This document shows, one piece after another, positions 60,156 through 64,000 of a stretch of 64,000 nt of DNA; positions within the stretch are counted from its first letter, which is position 1, and each line of letters begins with the position of its first letter. The stretch comes from an uncultured Verrucomicrobia subdivision 3 bacterium (GTDB lineage: Bacteria > Verrucomicrobiota > Verrucomicrobiia > Limisphaerales > UBA11358), in the NCBI GenBank assembly GCA_903858275.1, contig CAIOIC010000100.1, forward strand, positions 1-64,000. Direction: 5' to 3'. A program made the position numbers and the translations under genes. Under the pieces are notes generated by a model. The model was not told the origin of the DNA. It was given only the letters and a program-made list of their open reading frames with translations, and did no database searches.

Positions 60156-60209
60156 TCACCCGCGCAGCGTCCGGTAAATGAGCCCGCATGAAAAGCAATT
60201 TCCTGTCAG
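60156..60209 (+). repeat. Array repeat copy 7
   Basis: Same repeat and orientation, between the divergent starts of the DUF4091 gene (minus) and the next plus-strand gene. I found no further copy to the right. Confidence 0.93.
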
Positions 60210-60275
60210 CCCCGAAATATTCGACTGGAGTTCTTTCAGCTTTTTCGGTGGTCAGCGGTTGATTGAAGTCGCATC

Positions 60276-61940
60276 ATGGCATCCATGAGAAAGATCTGCC
60301 GTCTCTTGTTGCTTTGCACAGTGTGCGCCGGATATGCAGCGTCAGCCAATAATTACACCAACCGCTGGGTCTGGATTTTTGGCTGGAATCTGAACACGGA
60401 TGGCGACGCGGCAGAAATCACCAAGGTGCTGGAATCGGGTGCCGCGCACGGCATCAATGGCGCGGTGATCTCCAGCGGCATGGATTCGCTGTCGGCCACG
60501 ACGGCGGCCTTTTCCCGCCGGCTTGACGAGGTGCAGCGCGCTTGTGAGCGCCTCAACATCGAATTGATTCCGGCCGGCTTCGCCGTCGGTTATGGCAGCA
60601 CGGTGTTGCGCCATAATAAAAATCTTGCTGAGGGACTGCCGGTCACAGATGCGCCGTTTCTGGTTCAGGGCCGGTCGGCTCAACTCGTCCCGGATGCCTC
60701 GGCCCGCATCATCAATGGCGGCTTCGAGGAATTTCAGGGGAAACGTTTCAATAAATTCAGTTTTCACGACCAGCCGGGGGTTATCAGCTTTGTCGATACG
60801 GTGGTGAAACACGGCGGCAAGGCGGCGCTGCGGATGGAGAACTTCACCGCCAAACCAAACGGTCTTGGGCGCGTCATGCAGGAAGTCCGCGTCCAGCCCC
60901 ACCGCTGCTACCGCGTCAGCGTATGGGTGAAGACCGAGAATCTGCAGCCCGCCGACGCCTTCGTGATTTCCGCGCTCAACCAGGATCGCTCCATCGCCTC
61001 GCTGAAACCCTCGCTGCCGCCGACCAGTGACTGGAAAAAAATCCAGTTTCTTTTCAACAGCGCCGCCTTTGACACGGTTCGCCTTTACGCCGGCATCTGG
61101 GGCGGCAAATCCGGAAAGTTCTGGCTCGACGACTGGGCGCTGGAAGAAGTGGGACCGATTAACGTCCTGCGCCGGCCCGGAACCCCGGTCACCGTCAAGA
61201 GCGCGGATGGGGCGACGACCTACGCGGAGGGCCGCGACTATGAGCCGCTCATCGATCCGGCCTACTCGCCATACAACATCGCCCGCTCCGCGCCGCCGCT
61301 GAAGCTGGCGCCGGGCAGTCGCATTCAAGATGGCGCGCGGCTGCGGGTGAGCTGGTATCATTCGCTGGCGATCAGCAAGGGGCAAATCAGCGTCTGCATG
61401 GCCGAGCCGGAATTGTATGCGATCTTTGATGCCGAGGCCAAACTGCTGGCGGAGCGGCTGCACCCGAAACATGTCCTGCTGAACATGGACGAAATCCGCA
61501 TGGGCGGCACCTGCGCGGCCTGCCGCAGCCGCAACATGGGCGAGCTGTTGGGGGAATGCATCACCAAACAGACGCAAATTCTCCGCAAATATATGCCCGG
61601 CGTTGAAGTGCTTATCTGGAGCGACATGCTCGACCCGAACCAGAATGCCCATGGCAACTACTACCTCGTTGAGGGCGACTTCACCGGCTCATGGAAACAC
61701 ATCCCGAAAGACCTGACCATTGCCGTCTGGGGTGGCGAGCCGAGGGCTGAGAGCCTGAAGTTTTTCGCGGATGAAGGTTTCGCCATGCTGGTCGCCTGCT
61801 ATTACGATGCCGACGACCTCAAAACCGTCAGCGGCTGGCTCAAGCTCGCGGAGCAGACGCCCAAGGTGCGCGGATTGATGTATACGCCTTGGCGCAAGAA
61901 ATACGGACTCCTGCCTGCGTTCGGCGACCTGCTGAAATGA
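60276..61940 (+). CDS. Exported GH20-like barrel protein with an inserted carbohydrate-binding domain
   Basis: A 554-residue secreted protein (leader KICRLLLLCTVCAGYAASA). The barrel begins NRWVWIFGWNLNTDGDAAEI, is interrupted at about residue 145 by a jelly-roll-like module (IINGGFEEFQGKRFNKFSF to DDWALEEVGP, ~145 residues) and resumes with RLRVSWYHSLAISKGQ. VLLNMDEIRMGGTCAAC holds the likely acidic pair, comparable with the DE of the GH20-like protein at 47.5 kb. Activity and substrate unknown; GH20-like is the closest fold I can suggest. Confidence 0.7.
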   Translation: MASMRKICRLLLLCTVCAGYAASANNYTNRWVWIFGWNLNTDGDAAEITKVLESGAAHGINGAVISSGMDSLSATTAAFSRRLDEVQRACERLNIELIPAGFAVGYGSTVLRHNKNLAEGLPVTDAPFLVQGRSAQLVPDASARIINGGFEEFQGKRFNKFSFHDQPGVISFVDTVVKHGGKAALRMENFTAKPNGLGRVMQEVRVQPHRCYRVSVWVKTENLQPADAFVISALNQDRSIASLKPSLPPTSDWKKIQFLFNSAAFDTVRLYAGIWGGKSGKFWLDDWALEEVGPINVLRRPGTPVTVKSADGATTYAEGRDYEPLIDPAYSPYNIARSAPPLKLAPGSRIQDGARLRVSWYHSLAISKGQISVCMAEPELYAIFDAEAKLLAERLHPKHVLLNMDEIRMGGTCAACRSRNMGELLGECITKQTQILRKYMPGVEVLIWSDMLDPNQNAHGNYYLVEGDFTGSWKHIPKDLTIAVWGGEPRAESLKFFADEGFAMLVACYYDADDLKTVSGWLKLAEQTPKVRGLMYTPWRKKYGLLPAFGDLLK

Positions 61941-62143
61941 TCGGGATGGTTTTGGCTTTCGAGTAACACTGATACTTTTAAAGAAACGGTCAAGTTTTCG
62001 ATACCCTATCAACCAGTTACAACAATTGCCCCTCCGCCGCCCCAGCATCCAGTCACGAGCATCCCGCGCTGCCCCGCGCACGCCAAAAATGAGGCGACAA
62101 AAACGCCAAAACGCGACAAATCGCGACATGGCATATGTCAGGA

Positions 62144-63877
62144 TTATTTCTTCGCCTGAAACCACCACACCCAAGGCGTGCTATCGGCCACGGCAGTGTG
62201 TTCCGCAATCGGTCGGAGGGTGGCGGTTTGCGGTTGAGCCAGATAGCCGCCGGGCAGATACGGCAGCGCGAGATGAGCCGCCGGAGCGGTGAACTGAGCG
62301 GTGTTTTTCGATGTTTCCACGATTGGCTTGAGAAGCAAATCACCATTCGCCGCCACGGCCGGCAGGAGAACGCGGTTTTTTTCCATCGGCTCGTCAAAAA
62401 ACGTCGGCTCGTTTTGCTCGTTCACGCCGAGCAGCCACGGGCCGTGCCAGATCGCCACGTGGCTGGCATCCTGCGGTTTCGGCAGCAACCGGATGCGTAA
62501 CACGTATTGGACGGTGAGTTTGTCACCTTTCTGCCAGCGACGCTGAATTTCCACCGCTCCGGTCTTGGCGACGCCAGTGATGGACTGTCGGTTGAGTTTG
62601 ATTTCCAGCGCGGAGGCCCAGACTGGTTGCCGGATAGTCAAACTGTGTTCAGCTTTGTCAGCTTTCGTCACGGTCAACGACACGGTTGCATCCTGCGCCA
62701 ACCTGGAGTCCGCCTGAACGGTCAAACCAGCGATGTTTCCCTGACCGTCCACCGGCAAATCATAGCAAAGCCGCGTCGGTTCAGCGTGAAACGCGGCGCG
62801 CGCGATGTCCGGGAACGCGCGCAATCCGTGGAAGGTGCAGCACCACCAGGCGCGGGCGCTGCGCGAGGCAACGCCGTCCGCAGTAAACGCGTGGTGGCCG
62901 TAATCGCCGGTGGAGAACTGGTTGAAGAAGAATTCGTTGAACAGGGATAATTCGGCGCTGTCGAGATAGCGCGGGTTGCGGGTCTCCGCCCAAAGGCCGA
63001 GGTTCAGCCGCACCCAGTCAGCTTCAGCGCAGCCTTCGTCGCGAGCGATCAACGGCTTGAAGATTTCCGGCAAGGCGCCTTGCGGCAGCAGGTTTCCAGA
63101 ATCAATGATGCCATCCCATTCGGACTCCACTTTCTTGAGCCATTGTTGGTCGTGGGTGACCCGGTAAAGCTCCAGGATGCCGCGCAAGGCGCACGCAAAT
63201 CCGTGGCTGTGCTGTTTGGGATGGCGATAGGTGTTCAGCGCGATTTCACTCGATAGCTTCAGATATTTCCCGTCGTGCGTGAGGCGGTTCAACTCCACCA
63301 AGCCTTCGATGATCTGCGTCCAGCAGATGTAGCCGACGGCGACCTGGTCGCCGCTGAATTTTTGCACGATGGCGGGGTCATTCAACCGCGGCCCAAGATT
63401 CACAAAGCAATCACCCAGCCGGCGGGCGCAGGTGAGCACTTCGGGCGATGGATTCAACCGGTAATATTCCAGCAACCCGATCAACAGACGACCGTTGCCC
63501 CAGAGGATGGCCATGTCGCTTTTGGTGACTTCGCTGGTGCTGAACGGATCGCCAAAATGGCCGTCTTCCTTCTGCAGCTTCACAATTTTGGCGACGACCC
63601 GGTCGAGTTCGGAAAAATTCTTTCCGGTGAATTGGGCGACCGTTGCCATCGCTCCGATGTAGCGGCCGGACACGTCGCCGCTGAATTCCGTAAAACGGCG
63701 CACGTGTTCCGGCACGGCGTCGGCCAGCACAAAATCACCAGTGTAAGACGGCGGGCCGCCGTGCCAAACGCGATTCAGGGTCAATTCCATCCGGCTGGTC
63801 AATTCACCGGCGAATGTGTTAGCGACTAGTAGTAGACAAAAGAAAGGCAGGGAGTATTTGCGGCAGAGAGTGGTCAT
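62144..63877 (-). CDS. Exported GH127-like beta-L-arabinofuranosidase
   Basis: A 577-residue enzyme (signal peptide KYSLPFFCLLLVANTFA). The alpha/alpha-barrel contains LQKEDGHFGD, NGRLLIGLLEYYR, GCAEADWVRLNLGLWAETRN and RAWWCCTFHGLRAFPD, where the paired Cys correspond to the Zn-thiolate active site of GH127. A beta-sandwich C-terminus follows (SLTIRQPVWASALEIKLN). It would release L-arabinofuranose from hemicellulose or glycoproteins. Minus strand, convergent with the previous gene; ~120 bp of upstream sequence remain in the window. Confidence 0.82.
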   Translation of the reverse strand: MTTLCRKYSLPFFCLLLVANTFAGELTSRMELTLNRVWHGGPPSYTGDFVLADAVPEHVRRFTEFSGDVSGRYIGAMATVAQFTGKNFSELDRVVAKIVKLQKEDGHFGDPFSTSEVTKSDMAILWGNGRLLIGLLEYYRLNPSPEVLTCARRLGDCFVNLGPRLNDPAIVQKFSGDQVAVGYICWTQIIEGLVELNRLTHDGKYLKLSSEIALNTYRHPKQHSHGFACALRGILELYRVTHDQQWLKKVESEWDGIIDSGNLLPQGALPEIFKPLIARDEGCAEADWVRLNLGLWAETRNPRYLDSAELSLFNEFFFNQFSTGDYGHHAFTADGVASRSARAWWCCTFHGLRAFPDIARAAFHAEPTRLCYDLPVDGQGNIAGLTVQADSRLAQDATVSLTVTKADKAEHSLTIRQPVWASALEIKLNRQSITGVAKTGAVEIQRRWQKGDKLTVQYVLRIRLLPKPQDASHVAIWHGPWLLGVNEQNEPTFFDEPMEKNRVLLPAVAANGDLLLKPIVETSKNTAQFTAPAAHLALPYLPGGYLAQPQTATLRPIAEHTAVADSTPWVWWFQAKK

Positions 63878-64000
63878 TCGGGCATTTACGCAAAATAGTG
63901 CGGGCTGGTAAATAAGTTTATGCCGGTATTTCTGTCGCGGTTCAGTAGACGGCTAATTAGTGCTAATCTTTGGCGCGATTGTTAAGGACACTCCTCGGCC

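Noticed and set aside
47275-60209. Integron cassette array with attC sites
   Set aside because: The repeats lack the inverted core sites (GTTRRRY and RYYYAAC) and long imperfect palindrome of attC, and no tyrosine integrase was seen. The cassette layout is kept as a finding, but not as an integron.
47275-60209. CRISPR array
   Set aside because: Repeat spacing is 1-3 kb with full genes between copies, and copies differ by several bases; no Cas genes are present.
47275-60209. The repeat as a common promoter
   Set aside because: No consistent -35/-10 pair across copies, variable distance to starts, one copy between convergent gene ends, and one gene with a better promoter outside the repeat.

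Overview
The window looks like a chromosomal piece of a GC-rich, free-living Verrucomicrobiota bacterium, probably near the Pedosphaera/Limisphaerales group. This is inferred from gene content: a complete Bat/MoxR locus with a DUF4381-type protein, DUF1080 and GH127-type secreted enzymes, Tat-exported sugar enzymes and a Gram-negative type II secretion system (T2SS). No rRNA or tRNA gene was found, and no database search was possible.

Layout. 1-12.7 kb is mostly housekeeping: a nucleotidyltransferase/GHMP-kinase fusion, a four-helix-bundle (23S intervening-sequence type) gene bracketed by heptamer repeats, a GT4 glycosyltransferase, family 4 uracil-DNA glycosylase, speA, a HIT protein, nrdR, efp, ptsI and rnc. 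12.7-21.5 kb is a minus-strand Bat locus (BatD, BatE-like, MoxR, DUF58, DUF4381, BatA, BatB with TPRs, a Gln-rich tail protein). 21.5-26.5 kb holds a DUF455/ATP-grasp fusion, a NUDIX hydrolase, a cysteine-cluster protein and a DUF1080 protein. 26.6-41.9 kb is one minus-strand T2SS operon. It starts behind a good sigma-54 (-24/-12) site, runs through gspE-M, a GspC-like gene and a secretin split into two separately exported proteins, and ends in a histidine kinase and an NtrC-type activator. 42-47 kb is a four-gene WXG100-like/FtsK-EccC-like module, a minimal type VII-like system.

47.2-63.9 kb is the most unusual part. Mostly single, separately oriented genes for secreted polysaccharide or peptide degradation (GH20-like, M55 aminopeptidase, clan GH-A, GH26, a GH20/GH67-like protein, a sugar isomerase-like protein, DUF4091/GH123-like, a GH20-like protein with an inserted carbohydrate-binding domain, GH127) are separated by seven copies of a ~55-bp repeat. 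All copies point the same way, whatever the gene orientation. One copy lies between convergent 3' ends, one abuts a decapitated gene, and one lies beside an internally deleted group II intron. I read this as a cassette-like array joined at a repeat that is not a recognisable integron attC.

A second theme is tandem 7-bp repeats of unrelated sequence at several loci (1.2, 2.5, 4.2, 15.8, 24.2 and 36.2 kb). Four of these arrays lie in frame inside coding sequences.
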